From Nonomuraea aridisoli (GTDB lineage Bacteria; Actinomycetota; Actinomycetes; Streptosporangiales; Streptosporangiaceae): a DNA stretch of 42,644 nt. The stretch's first letter is position 1, and each line of letters begins with the position of its first letter. This document shows positions 41,915-42,644 of the stretch, piece after piece. The notes under the pieces are model-generated. The model worked only from the letters and a program-made list of their open reading frames with translations. It searched no databases and was not told the DNA's origin. Where the stretch lies: NCBI RefSeq assembly GCF_003236395.1, contig NZ_POUD01000051.1, forward strand, positions 1 to 42,644, written 5' to 3'. Made by a program: the position numbers and the translations under genes.

Positions 41915-42644
41915 GATGTTTCCTCGCGCTCGGGTGCTCCGGTCGTCGCCGGCCGGCAGGGTTGGCGGTTGACGGATGTGACGTGGACGCTGCTGTCGAC
42001 CCAGTCGACGTGCACGCCGGCGTCTTCAGGGCCCGCGGCCTCGCCGCGCAGGCACAGCGTCCGGGCGCCCTCGATCCCCACGTCGAAGGTGATGACGGGC
42101 TTGCCCGCCTCGACGACCGCGGCGAAGACCTCGCGGTCGTCCGCGAGCACGCTGACCCTGGCCCGCCCGGCCGACTCGTCGTCGACGCCGACGGCGCCCG
42201 TCAGCCTGCCGGCGCGCCCGCCCAGGTGGAAGCGGGCCTCGGAGTACGGCGCCGTGCCGAGACCGCGCTCGAACTCCTGCCCGGCCACGCGCAGGGGGCC
42301 GCCGTCGCCGGGGTTGCCCCCGCCGTTGGACCGGTCGCGCTCGACGGGGCCGTCCTCGTTGACGAACGCGGTCATCGGCAGCTCCGAGAGCGCGTACTCC
42401 CCCGGTGCCAGGGGACGTACGACGCGGACGTGCGCCACGACGGGGACCACGCCGTCGCCGTCCCGCTCGACCGTGACGACGCCGAGCCGTCCGGGCGGCA
42501 GCGCCGGTCCGGGACGGACGGCCCAGCCGGTCTCGGTGACGCGGTCGGCCGTCCAGCCCGGGGGCAGGCGCAGGCGGGCGTCGGCGTCCGTCGTGATCGT
42601 CGCGGTGCCGTCCGCGCCGAGCTCGGCGATGGGTGGGTGAGCCG
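41911..42644 (-). CDS. C-terminal part of a glycoside hydrolase with NEW3 and NPCBM domains (runs off the window end)
   Basis: About 243 C-terminal residues are visible. The first 85 or so (ITTDADARLRLPPGW, RLGVVTVERDGDGVVPVVAH, LAPGEYALSELP) look like an alpha-galactosidase-associated NEW3 domain. The rest (LRVAGQEFERGLGTAPYSEARFHLGGRAG to VHVDWVDSSV) is an NPCBM/NEW2 carbohydrate-binding module, recognisable from GLGTAPYSEARFHL. This pair is typical of GH27-type alpha-galactosidases and related enzymes; the catalytic domain lies past 42644. It is the first visible gene of the locus B operon, with an ATGA overlap to the binding-protein gene. Probably it trims the polymer or oligosaccharide before uptake; whether it is secreted cannot be seen. 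Confidence 0.82.
   Translation of the reverse strand, partial: AHPPIAELGADGTATITTDADARLRLPPGWTADRVTETGWAVRPGPALPPGRLGVVTVERDGDGVVPVVAHVRVVRPLAPGEYALSELPMTAFVNEDGPVERDRSNGGGNPGDGGPLRVAGQEFERGLGTAPYSEARFHLGGRAGRLTGAVGVDDESAGRARVSVLADDREVFAAVVEAGKPVITFDVGIEGARTLCLRGEAAGPEDAGVHVDWVDSSVHVTSVNRQPCRPATTGAPEREETS

Noticed and set aside
40664..42640. 658-codon + strand frame over the locus B binding protein
   Set aside because: Mirror frame of real genes with typical Arg/Gly/Val-rich shadow composition.

Overview
This is a 42.6 kb window from a very GC-rich chromosome. It has strong GC3 bias, GTG and TTG starts, leaderless-looking starts, lipoprotein binding proteins and many regulators and secreted hydrolases. 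These point to a filamentous actinomycete, possibly Streptosporangiaceae/Nonomuraea-like; genus level is a guess. I see no rRNA, tRNA, CRISPR array, insertion sequence, prophage or replication origin.

Layout. 1-3.6 kb: the start of a HicB-like gene behind a promoter full of TGACGYC-type half-sites, a kdpD sensor kinase without an adjacent kdpE, and a small membrane protein that is probably frameshifted. 3.6-10.6 kb: a marR-MFS efflux pair, a secreted alpha/beta hydrolase, a DUF885-like metalloprotease, a wrecked proline iminopeptidase gene, a YHS-type Cys-rich protein, and convergent marR and iclR genes. 10.7-14.1 kb: a complete OpuC/OsmU-type quaternary-amine ABC importer (permease, ATPase, permease, binding lipoprotein) divergent from iclR, followed by a potassium-channel remnant without its pore. 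14.6-22.6 kb: a SpoIIE phosphatase-STAS pair, a lipoprotein, a hypothetical protein, DUF2804, a small secreted protein, a DUF7144-like membrane protein, merR-endonuclease/phosphatase, a secreted GDPD and a RibD/DHFR-like reductase.

22.6-29.3 kb is alpha-galactoside locus A: a GH36 alpha-galactosidase divergent from a ROK repressor, two CUT1 permeases and a sugar-binding lipoprotein. 35.8-42.6 kb is locus B: an AraC regulator convergent with an opposite-strand operon holding a NEW3/NPCBM-type hydrolase (cut by the window end), a binding lipoprotein, two CUT1 permeases and a second GH36 gene split by a single-base frameshift. Neither locus carries an ABC ATPase, so both probably use a shared MsiK-type ATPase encoded elsewhere. 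Between them lie a GAF-SpoIIE phosphatase, a tetR-phyH operon divergent from a GNAT gene across a near-perfect operator, a MerR regulator with tandem repeats in its linker, and a two-gene reductase-esterase operon.

The window is mostly ordinary actinomycete accessory chromosome. What stands out is the number of damaged genes: iminopeptidase, K+ channel, the second GH36, the small membrane protein and perhaps the kdpD start. Several have single-base indels next to short G/C runs, so either gene decay or residual assembly errors must be settled before their biology is interpreted. I did not find a clearly new multi-gene system. The closest candidates are the tautomerase-like/YHS protein, the twin ATPase-less galactoside loci and several uncharacterised operator arrays.
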